Shown here: positions 6,256 to 13,203 of the stretch, one piece after another
How the letters are laid out: each line of letters opens with the position of its first letter
Numbering within the stretch: position 1 is the stretch's first letter
DNA from: Bacillota bacterium
GTDB lineage: Bacteria; Bacillota; Clostridia; Lachnospirales; Lachnospiraceae
Assembly: GCA_023420085.1 (NCBI GenBank)
Contig: JAEZWQ010000051.1
Location: forward strand, 1 to 15,142
Direction of reading: 5' to 3'
Length of the DNA stretch: 15,142 nt
Position numbers and translations under genes: made by a program
The notes under the pieces: generated by a model
Databases searched by the model: none
Told to the model about the DNA's origin: nothing
The model's input: the letters and a program-made list of their open reading frames with translations, nothing else

Positions 6256-7148
6256 TTAATGGACTATTAGTAGTTGATAAACCTATTGACTGGACTTCTC
6301 ATGATGTTATAGCAAAATTACGTTCTATTTTTAAACAAAAGAAAATTGGACATACAGGTACGCTTGATCCAATGGCAACAGGAGTATTGGTTGTTTGTTT
6401 AGGAAGATTTACAAAGCTAGTTGATAGAATAACAGCAATGACTAAGACCTATGAAGTAGAGTTTGACTTAGGGTATGAAACCGATACTGAAGATAAAACT
6501 GGAACGATAATAAATACATCTAAATTAAATCCAGATAAAACCAAAATAAAAGAAGTTATATATTCTTTTATTGGAGAGCAAGAACAAGTGCCACCAATGT
6601 ATTCTGCAATTAAAGTTGATGGTAAAAAGTTATATGAGCTAGCTAGAAAAGGTGAATTTATTAATATTAATGCCAGATTAATTAACATATATAATATTTA
6701 TAATATAATGATTGATGAATTACATATAAAGATGACTGTTGAATGTTCAAAAGGTGTATATATCAGAAGCTTAGTGAGAGATATTGGAAGAAAGCTTGGA
6801 TGCTATGCATGTATGACAAAGCTAAGAAGAACAAGGGTGGGCAGTTATAGTATTGATCAATCATACACAATAAATGAAATAGAAATGAACCCTCAATGCT
6901 TACTAGATATTAGACAAATACTTCCCGAGATGAAAAAAATATATGCAATAGAAAAGGCAGATAAATTGCTAATAAATGGGAATCAAATACCAATAAATTA
7001 TATAAAGGAAGATGTGGCTAATGGGGAGTACTTGTTGTATGATAGCAAAGATAATTTATTTGGTATATATGAAGCTAAAAATGATAAGATATATCCGAGC
7101 ATAATATTATATACAGAAATAGGTAGTACTGGAAAAAATTTATTATGA
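6252..7148 (+). CDS. truB: tRNA pseudouridine(55) synthase
   Basis: TruB converts U55 in the T-loop of tRNAs to pseudouridine. The 298-residue protein carries motif II GHTGTLDPMATGVL with catalytic D39, the substrate-loop block KTYEVEFDLG with TDTED (65-81), PPMYSAIK (114-121), and CSKGVYIRSLVRDIG (165-179) followed by LRRTRVG (191-197). The last ~90 residues fit the short PUA-like C-terminal part of bacterial TruB. The start ATG overlaps the nrnA stop (ATGA). The nearest Shine-Dalgarno-like GAGG is 13 nt away, so translational coupling is likely. The rbfA-nrnA-truB-ribF order is widely conserved in Bacillota and supports the call. Confidence 0.96.
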   Translation: MINGLLVVDKPIDWTSHDVIAKLRSIFKQKKIGHTGTLDPMATGVLVVCLGRFTKLVDRITAMTKTYEVEFDLGYETDTEDKTGTIINTSKLNPDKTKIKEVIYSFIGEQEQVPPMYSAIKVDGKKLYELARKGEFININARLINIYNIYNIMIDELHIKMTVECSKGVYIRSLVRDIGRKLGCYACMTKLRRTRVGSYSIDQSYTINEIEMNPQCLLDIRQILPEMKKIYAIEKADKLLINGNQIPINYIKEDVANGEYLLYDSKDNLFGIYEAKNDKIYPSIILYTEIGSTGKNLL

Positions 7149-8047
7149 GAAACTATGATAATTTTGATAAATATACAGATGAATGCTATGCATCTATTTG
7201 TATTGGAAAATTCGATGCAATTCATTTAGGACATCAAAAATTAATACATAAAGTTGTTGAAAATACTAATAGCGATACAAAATCTATTATTATATCTTTG
7301 AATGATGGAGCAAAAACTTTATTTTCCGAAAAAGAAAAAATAAGTATTTTAGAGAAATTTAAAGTTGATTACTATATAAATATTAACATAAATGAAATAA
7401 AAAATATGACTGCAACAAAATTTTTAAATGAAATTATTATCAATAAAATTAACGCTAAATATATTTGTTGTGGTAATGATTTTAAATTTGGAAGAAATAG
7501 AGAAGGCGATGTAAATTTACTTAAAGATTTTTGTATTAAAAACGCTATAAAACTTGAAGTAATTGATAAAATAAATATTGATGAAAATGAAATTAGTAGT
7601 TCGATAGTAAGAGACTATTTGTTAAGCGGGAATATTAGACAAGTTAATAAGTTACTAGGATTTAATTATTTTATTTTTGGTGAGGTTGTTAAGGGAAATC
7701 AAATTGGACGAAAAATAGGAGTACCAACAGCTAATATAAAATGGCCAAATAAAAAAATACTGCCACCAAAAGGAGTTTATGTAAGTAAAGTATATTATAA
7801 TGCTAAAGAGTATTATGGAATTGCAAATATTGGAAATAAACCTACTATAGGCGATAAGATAAGCCCATTGTTAGAAGTTAATATTTTTGATTTAAATGAA
7901 GATCTATATCATAAAAAAATTAAAGTTGAGTTATTAGAATTTATAAGAAAAGAAGAGAAGTTTTCTACAATTGAAATGCTAAAAAAAGTATTATATAATG
8001 ATATAAAAATGACAAAAAAATACTTAAAGGATATTGGTGAGTTATGA
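7145..8047 (+). CDS. ribF: bifunctional riboflavin kinase / FAD synthetase
   Basis: RibF phosphorylates riboflavin to FMN and adenylates FMN to FAD. The 300 residues are slightly short for the family. The N-terminal nucleotidyltransferase domain has GKFDAIHLGH (21-30; the usual motif is GxFDGxHxGH), GNDFKFGRNREGD (110-122) and ISSSIVR (150-156). The usual FxPHP segment is absent: where it is expected the sequence reads SIIISLNDGAKTLFSEKEK (47-65). The C-terminal kinase domain looks normal, with GRKIGVPTAN (188-197), KGVY (209-212), ANIGNKPT (227-234) and the conserved Glu E244 in LEVNIFD. The kinase step is therefore secure, but the FAD step is less certain. It has ATGA overlaps at both ends and no clear Shine-Dalgarno. 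The gene is very A/T-rich with many Asn, Ile and Lys codons. Confidence 0.92.
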   Translation: MRNYDNFDKYTDECYASICIGKFDAIHLGHQKLIHKVVENTNSDTKSIIISLNDGAKTLFSEKEKISILEKFKVDYYINININEIKNMTATKFLNEIIINKINAKYICCGNDFKFGRNREGDVNLLKDFCIKNAIKLEVIDKINIDENEISSSIVRDYLLSGNIRQVNKLLGFNYFIFGEVVKGNQIGRKIGVPTANIKWPNKKILPPKGVYVSKVYYNAKEYYGIANIGNKPTIGDKISPLLEVNIFDLNEDLYHKKIKVELLEFIRKEEKFSTIEMLKKVLYNDIKMTKKYLKDIGEL

Positions 8048-8763
8048 TAAAATTTACAAATATTACAAAAAAATTTGGAGATAAAGTTGCAGTTGATAAT
8101 CTAAATCTAGAAGTAAGAGATGGAGAAATATTTGGATTTTTAGGTCCTAACGGAGCTGGAAAAACAACTACAATTAAGATGTTAACAGGTATATCTACTA
8201 TTGAAGAAGGCGATATATATGTTAATAATGTACATGTTAATAATAATTCGTATGAATCTAAAAAATTAATTAGCTATGTACCAGATAATCCAGATATTTA
8301 TAAAACAATGACAGGAAGACAATATATCAATTTTATTGCAGATGTTTATAATATCGATGAAAAAACAAGAGAAAGAGAATTTGAAAGATTAGTTGATATT
8401 TTTGATATTAGAAATGATATTGATGGATTAATTAGTGACTTTTCACATGGTATGCAACAGAAAGTATGTTTAATAGCAGCTTTCATACATAATCCTAAAA
8501 TAATAGTATTGGATGAACCGATGGTAGGTCTTGATACTAAGAGCGCATTTAATCTAAAAGAACTAATGAAGGAAAAGTGTAGGAATGGGGCTACAGTATT
8601 TTTCTCAACACACGTTATGGAAGTAGCAGAAAAACTATGTGATAGAATTGCTATAATTAATAAAGGTAAATTAGTTGTTCAGGGTACTCTTGATGAAATT
8701 AGAGAAAATGCTATTGGTAAGGATGAGAGTCTAGAACGTATATTCTTGGAGTTGACAGAATGA
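8044..8763 (+). CDS. ABC transporter ATP-binding protein (ABC-2 exporter type)
   Basis: This cytoplasmic ATPase would power the membrane protein encoded next. It has 239 residues, Walker A GPNGAGKTT (34-42), the signature FSHGMQQ (133-139) in place of the usual LSGGQ, Walker B IIVLDEP (153-159), the D-loop GLDTKS (162-167) and the switch His H190 (FFSTH). The Q-loop position reads SYVPDNPDIY, with Asp81 where Gln is usual. EcsA-like relatives often have an acidic residue there. It overlaps ribF by ATGA, and a weak GGTGA lies 3 nt before the start. The following permease also overlaps by ATGA. Substrate is unknown. The family includes exporters of peptides, drugs and lipids. Confidence 0.9.
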   Translation: MIKFTNITKKFGDKVAVDNLNLEVRDGEIFGFLGPNGAGKTTTIKMLTGISTIEEGDIYVNNVHVNNNSYESKKLISYVPDNPDIYKTMTGRQYINFIADVYNIDEKTREREFERLVDIFDIRNDIDGLISDFSHGMQQKVCLIAAFIHNPKIIVLDEPMVGLDTKSAFNLKELMKEKCRNGATVFFSTHVMEVAEKLCDRIAIINKGKLVVQGTLDEIRENAIGKDESLERIFLELTE

Positions 8764-10451
8764 GAGAGATATTAGTTTTATTAAAAAAAGAATTATATAT
8801 TAGCTATGGATTTATTTTTAACCTTAAAACTAGATGGAAATCACCTAAAAGTAGAAGAAATATTATTTTTAGCATTGTTTTCTTTATATTTTTTCTAGTT
8901 TATTTTGGGTTTATATATAAAAATATATTATATTTAGTTGATGATGCCATAAAAAATTCTAATATAGATTCATTAATATTTTCAATGATGTTTATTATGA
9001 CTATACTAGTATTATTCATTGGGTTACCAACAATCATAAATAAGCTTATATACAATAATAATATTAATATTTTGATAAGATTACCATTAAAGATTAAAAA
9101 TATTATTGCATCAGACATAATATCTTTATCTATTGGGTTTGTTACATATTGTTTTATCTTTGTATATCCAATGTTATTTTTGCTTGGATTTAAGATGAAT
9201 TATTCAATAATTTATTACATACTTGTTGTTATTAATAGCTTGTTTGTTTTGATAATCAATGTATCAGTTATATTTTTGATAAGTACATTACTATCATATA
9301 TTTTAAGTAAATTGCCAGGAATAAAAAATGCAGCTCAATATATAGCAATGATATTATTTTATATAATTTTTTTAGGTATTGGTTTTGGCGTTCAATCATT
9401 ATCAATGAATACTGGAAATAGTAAAGGTTTATCATATTTATTTAGCTTTAAATCTGAAGGGCTATTGCCAAGCATTTTTCCACATATAAAACTTTATATG
9501 AACTCATTGATTAATATAGATTCAAATATCATAAAAACAATTATATATACAATAATTCTTCTTGTTATTGCAGTTTTAAGCATTATAGTAATAATGAATA
9601 CATGTGATAAATTATTTTTAGGGATAGTTAGATCTGGTAAAACTAAGGCAAAGAAGATTAAGTTAGGAAGCAATAAGCAAAATAATATATTAACAAACTT
9701 ATTAAAGATTGAGTTTAGGACTATTTTAAAAAATCCTTCAATTGCTATGAATGTTGTAATGCCTATTTTTATTTTCCCTGTAATAATTATAGTAGCTATT
9801 ATATTAGCAAGTACACAATCTGAAGAAGCACTACCAGAGATAAAAAGCTTAGTTGATACAATAAAACCTTACTACCAAATTATAATTTCACTTGCAATTG
9901 GTATGCTATATAGCTATTTTACATCAGGACTACAACCTGCAACACTATCTACAATATCAAGGCATAAAGAAACTTTGTGGTTAATGCAGGTTTTACCAAT
10001 AAAGCCAGAATTACAGTTAAGAGCTAAGTTATTAATGGGGCTGATAATGAATATGATTTCTGCACCGTTAATTATTGGATTACTTATATATACTGTAGGT
10101 CTTAAACCATTAATTATATTTGGATTTATTATAGGATTATTTATTGGATGGCTTTTAGGATTGAATATTGGATTATTACTTGAGGTTTTGATGCCAAAAC
10201 TTGATTGGACTGAGCTTATAAAATCAGTTAAATCAAATCCTGTTTATTTCATATCTATGATTATTTGCTATGCGACAATATTTGCAATAGGTTATCCATT
10301 TTATCTAATTGCAAAAGATAAAAGTTTTAATGCAATGTTGAACATATTAGATAAGTATATATTATTAGTAGCATTAGTCTTTGTACTACTTATAATCAGT
10401 CTATATACTATTTCTGTTAAAATATATAGTAAAAGATTGAGTAAGTATTAA
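8760..10451 (+). CDS. large ABC-2-type permease, about 12 TM segments
   Basis: This 563-residue membrane protein is the partner of the ATPase before it. Hydrophobic segments are near residues 34-53, 73-94, 117-142, 148-178, 191-212, 260-280, 331-351, 371-391, 425-446, 449-474, 495-517 and 532-552, giving about 12 TMs. Two halves look alike. LLKKE (7-11) matches LLKIE (314-318), and LPLK (108-111) before TM3 matches LPIK (412-415) before TM9, each about 305 residues apart. One polypeptide may thus replace a dimer of half-permeases. There is no signal peptide or large extracellular domain. GGAG (8748-8751) lies 8 nt before the ATG, which overlaps the ATPase stop. The transported substrate cannot be inferred. 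Confidence 0.85.
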   Translation: MREILVLLKKELYISYGFIFNLKTRWKSPKSRRNIIFSIVFFIFFLVYFGFIYKNILYLVDDAIKNSNIDSLIFSMMFIMTILVLFIGLPTIINKLIYNNNINILIRLPLKIKNIIASDIISLSIGFVTYCFIFVYPMLFLLGFKMNYSIIYYILVVINSLFVLIINVSVIFLISTLLSYILSKLPGIKNAAQYIAMILFYIIFLGIGFGVQSLSMNTGNSKGLSYLFSFKSEGLLPSIFPHIKLYMNSLINIDSNIIKTIIYTIILLVIAVLSIIVIMNTCDKLFLGIVRSGKTKAKKIKLGSNKQNNILTNLLKIEFRTILKNPSIAMNVVMPIFIFPVIIIVAIILASTQSEEALPEIKSLVDTIKPYYQIIISLAIGMLYSYFTSGLQPATLSTISRHKETLWLMQVLPIKPELQLRAKLLMGLIMNMISAPLIIGLLIYTVGLKPLIIFGFIIGLFIGWLLGLNIGLLLEVLMPKLDWTELIKSVKSNPVYFISMIICYATIFAIGYPFYLIAKDKSFNAMLNILDKYILLVALVFVLLIISLYTISVKIYSKRLSKY

Positions 10452-10644
10452 TCAAAAATAATATGTATGCTAAATAATACAAATAAAAATATTGATACAA
10501 GTTTTATTAGTGTAACAGTGCTAAAAATATATACAAATATATAAAAATGATTAAAAAAATATTTGTGTAGATTGCACATAAAAACTAAATAAAAACAATT
10601 GAATTATATTGAACCATTGGCTAACTAATGAGAATATATTTTAT
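10452..10644 (+). other. AT-rich intergenic stretch after the permease gene
   Basis: About 190 nt lie between the permease stop and the nearest terminator. I see no credible ORF, only tiny ones under 10 codons, no strong hairpin and no convincing promoter. It may be a long 3' UTR or the remains of lost sequence. Confidence 0.5.
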
Positions 10645-10687
10645 ATAATAGTGCGTATATTGTGAATGTTGCGCACTATTTTTTTGT
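10645..10687 (+). terminator. intrinsic terminator between the rbfA-permease and hyd operons
   Basis: A perfect 9-bp stem, AATAGTGCG (10647-10655) with CGCACTATT (10672-10680), is closed by one further T:G pair over a 14-nt loop. Seven T's end the stem and follow it. Confidence 0.8.
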
Positions 10688-10734
10688 GTAAAAATTATTA
10701 AAAAAAAACCATTAAAAATAAATTAGCATATGTA

Positions 10735-10750
10735 AATTTTGATCAAAATT
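10735..10750 (+). promoter_or_regulatory. 16-bp perfect palindrome upstream of the hyd promoter (candidate operator)
   Basis: AATTTTGATCAAAATT is an exact inverted repeat that ends 2 bp before the proposed -35 of the hydrogenase operon. Its place suits an activator or repressor site. The half-site TTGATC recalls FNR-type half-sites, but the usual 4-bp spacer is absent, so I do not assign a regulator. Confidence 0.4.
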
Positions 10751-10752
10751 AA

Positions 10753-10781
10753 TTGGAATATTTAAAGATTAACGTTAAAAT
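10753..10781 (+). promoter_or_regulatory. sigma-A-type promoter for hydCBA
   Basis: TTGGAA (10753-10758), a 17-nt spacer and TAAAAT (10776-10781). The match is 4/6 and 5/6. It gives a leader of about 40 nt before hydC. Confidence 0.5.
10769..10778 (+). promoter_or_regulatory. 10-bp palindrome overlapping the hyd -10 region
   Basis: TTAACGTTAA is a perfect inverted repeat covering the spacer end and the first three bases of the proposed -10. A protein bound here would block RNA polymerase. GTTAA/TTAAC half-sites also occur in clostridial Rex (NADH/NAD+ sensor) operators, but the normal spacing is missing. Confidence 0.35.
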
Positions 10782-10826
10782 ATAGATAGATATTTTTTTA
10801 ACAATCTTTTATGAAGGGAGATAGTG

Positions 10827-11333
10827 ATGGGGTTCGCCTTTGATATGGAAAAGAATAAAGAAAGTGTAGAAGAATTTAGAAAGATATTGGCTGAACATAA
10901 GGGTGATCAGTATGCTATACTTTCAATGCTACAAGAAGCACAGAGCAGATTTGGATATATACCTGAACCAATTGTAGATATGATGGCAGTTGAAATGGGA
11001 GTGCATAGTGCAGAGATATATGAGGTAGCAACATTTTATGCACAATTCACATTTATACCAAAAGGAAGAGTAAATATTAGTGTTTGTACAGGAACTGCAT
11101 GCTATGTAAAAGGAGCAAATGATATTTTAGCAGAATTTTGTAATAAGTTAGGACTTAAACCAGGACAAACAAGCAGCGATGGAGCTTATTCTATCCAAGG
11201 AGTTAGATGTATTGGTGCGTGTGGACTTGCTCCAGTTGTACAAATAAATGATGATATTCATGGACATCTAAAGGTTAAAGACGTACAAAAGTTATTAAGA
11301 CAATATAAGGGAGTGAGCAAGGGTGATGAGTAG
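10827..11333 (+). CDS. hydC: hydrogenase subunit HydC, NuoE-like [2Fe-2S] thioredoxin-fold protein
   Basis: This is the small subunit of a trimeric NAD-linked [FeFe] hydrogenase, homologous to NuoE of complex I. It holds one [2Fe-2S] cluster that exchanges electrons with HydB. With the ATG at 10827 it has 168 residues: an N-terminal helical region (FRKILAEHKGDQYAILSMLQ), the NuoE signature EVATFYAQF, then the thioredoxin-like domain with cluster ligands C87, C92, C128 and C132 (CTGTAC and RCIGACG). AAGGGAG (10814-10820) lies 6 nt before this ATG. The GTG at 10824 is a possible but poorer start. It overlaps hydB by 8 nt. Confidence 0.93.
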   Translation: MGFAFDMEKNKESVEEFRKILAEHKGDQYAILSMLQEAQSRFGYIPEPIVDMMAVEMGVHSAEIYEVATFYAQFTFIPKGRVNISVCTGTACYVKGANDILAEFCNKLGLKPGQTSSDGAYSIQGVRCIGACGLAPVVQINDDIHGHLKVKDVQKLLRQYKGVSKGDE

Positions 11334-13200
11334 AATTAATAGTTTTGAAGAATTACTAAAAAAACAAGAAGAATCTAAACCATTACTAGATCTAAGATTT
11401 CATGCTTTTGAATCTGATAAGAAAGAAATTTTAATATGTGGTGGTACTGGATGTACTTCATCAAAAAGTTTTGAACTTTTAGATGAGTTAAATAAATATA
11501 TAAAGGAATTTGGCCTTGAAGATAGGGTGACAGCAGAAATTACTGGATGCTTTGGATTCTGTGAAAAGGGACCAATAGTTAAGGTTTTTCCTGATGATGT
11601 TTTCTATGTTCATGTTATGCCAAAGGATGCTAAAGATCTAATTGAAACACATTTTGTTAAAGGGGAATTATTAAAGAGATTACTTTACAATATGCCTAGT
11701 ACTGATGAAGTTGTTCCAAAACAAGAAGATATTCCATTTTATAAAAAACAAATGCGTATTGCTTTAAGAAATTGTGGATTAATTAATCCTGAAAAAATTG
11801 AACAATACTTTGCAAATGATGGATATCTTGCACTAGGCAAATGTTTGACTGAAAAATCAAGAGAAGAAATAATTGATACAATTAAGGCCTCTGGATTAAG
11901 AGGACGTGGAGGCGGAGGATTCCCTACAGGATTGAAATGGCAATTTACATATCAATCTGAATCTGATGAAAAATATGTTATTTGTAATGCAGATGAAGGA
12001 GATCCAGGAGCATTTATGGATAGATCTATCCTTGAGGGAGATCCTCATGCAGTACTTGAAGCTATGACAATAGCAGGTTATGCGATAGGAGCTCAAGAAG
12101 GAGTTATATACATAAGAGCAGAATATCCTCTAGCAATTAAAAGACTAAGAATTGCAATAGCGCAAGCAGAAGAGTATGGAATGCTAGGAGACAATATACT
12201 TGGAACGGGATTTAATTTTAAGATAAGATTAAGCCTTGGTGCAGGTGCCTTTGTATGTGGTGAAGAGACAGCGTTAATTGCATCAATCGAAGGTAGAAGG
12301 GGTGAGCCAAAGCCAAAGCCACCATTCCCGGCTCAGAAGGGACTTTATGGAAAGCCAACACTTATTAACAATGTTGAAACATATGCAAACATTACACAAA
12401 TAATACTTAAAGGTGCCGAATGGTTCAGTGGAATTGGTACTGAAAAATCAAAAGGTACAAAGGTTTTTGCCTTAGCAGGTAAAGTTAATAATATCGGACT
12501 AGTTGAAGTACCAATGGGTACAACTCTTAGAGAAATGCTTTATGATATTGGTGGTGGTATTACAAATGATAAGAAATTTAAGGCAGTTCAAACTGGTGGA
12601 CCTTCAGGTGGTATGATAACTGAAAAGGATCTTGATGTTGAGATTGACTATGATTCATTAATGGCACGTGGATCTATGATGGGATCAGGTGGTATGATTG
12701 TAATGGATGAAGATAACTGTATGGTAGATATAGCAAAGTTCTATCTTGAGTTTACATTAGACGAATCTTGTGGTAAATGTACTCCTTGCCGTATAGGTAA
12801 TAAAAGACTATATGAAATCCTTGATAAAATTAGTTTAGGTAACGGTACAGAAAAAGATTTAGTTGATTTGGAACAATTAAGTAGAACAATCCAAGCAACA
12901 TCACTATGTGCACTTGGACAAACATCACCAAATCCTGTTTTATCTGCTTTAAACAACTTTATGGATGAATACAGAGAGCATGTTGAGGAACACAAGTGTC
13001 GTGCAAAAGTTTGTACAGGTTTATTAACTTATAAAGTTATTGAAAAAGATTGTATTGGTTGTACTAAGTGTGCAAGAATGTGTCCTGTTCAGTGTATAAG
13101 TGGTAAGACAAAAGAACCACATGTAATTGATGCAAGTAAATGTATTAAATGTGGAGCTTGTCTAAATGGATGTCCAGTAAATGCTATTATAAGGGAGTAA
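11326..13200 (+). CDS. hydB: hydrogenase subunit HydB, NuoF-like NADH/FMN protein with ferredoxin domains
   Basis: HydB binds NAD(H) and FMN and is the likely site of electron splitting in bifurcating hydrogenases. It has 624 residues in the following order. A thioredoxin-like [2Fe-2S] domain comes first (C38, C43, C75, C79). The FMN/NADH-binding NuoF core has GRGGGGFPTGLKW (193-205) and NADEGDPGAFMDR (221-233). The NuoF [4Fe-4S] site is SCGKCTPCR (C482, C485, C488) with C528. A C-terminal pair of [4Fe-4S] ferredoxin motifs follows (C576/579/582/586 and C606/609/612/616). This layout matches HydB of Thermotoga-type and clostridial trimeric enzymes. The start is ambiguous: GTG 11323 is 9 nt and ATG 11326 is 12 nt from AAGGGAG (11307-11313). 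I chose ATG. All ligands are present. Confidence 0.94.
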   Translation: MSRINSFEELLKKQEESKPLLDLRFHAFESDKKEILICGGTGCTSSKSFELLDELNKYIKEFGLEDRVTAEITGCFGFCEKGPIVKVFPDDVFYVHVMPKDAKDLIETHFVKGELLKRLLYNMPSTDEVVPKQEDIPFYKKQMRIALRNCGLINPEKIEQYFANDGYLALGKCLTEKSREEIIDTIKASGLRGRGGGGFPTGLKWQFTYQSESDEKYVICNADEGDPGAFMDRSILEGDPHAVLEAMTIAGYAIGAQEGVIYIRAEYPLAIKRLRIAIAQAEEYGMLGDNILGTGFNFKIRLSLGAGAFVCGEETALIASIEGRRGEPKPKPPFPAQKGLYGKPTLINNVETYANITQIILKGAEWFSGIGTEKSKGTKVFALAGKVNNIGLVEVPMGTTLREMLYDIGGGITNDKKFKAVQTGGPSGGMITEKDLDVEIDYDSLMARGSMMGSGGMIVMDEDNCMVDIAKFYLEFTLDESCGKCTPCRIGNKRLYEILDKISLGNGTEKDLVDLEQLSRTIQATSLCALGQTSPNPVLSALNNFMDEYREHVEEHKCRAKVCTGLLTYKVIEKDCIGCTKCARMCPVQCISGKTKEPHVIDASKCIKCGACLNGCPVNAIIRE

Positions 13201-13203
13201 TAC

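Noticed and set aside
8900..9118. Minus-strand open frames inside the permease and other genes (also near 602, 797, 6449, 11896, 12741, 13513, 14075)
   Set aside because: They lie antisense within well-supported genes, show no family resemblance, and are shadows of the coding frames.
10609..10649. Promoter-like TTGAAC and TATATT or TATAAT just before the 10647 hairpin
   Set aside because: Spacings are 20 nt or more, and transcripts would run straight into the terminator. In such A/T-rich DNA these matches are not informative.
10769..10802. Rex operator at the hyd promoter (GTTAA and TTAAC half-sites)
   Set aside because: The half-sites are either adjacent (10769-10778) or about 19 nt apart, not the spacing of known Rex sites, so I kept only an unnamed operator candidate.
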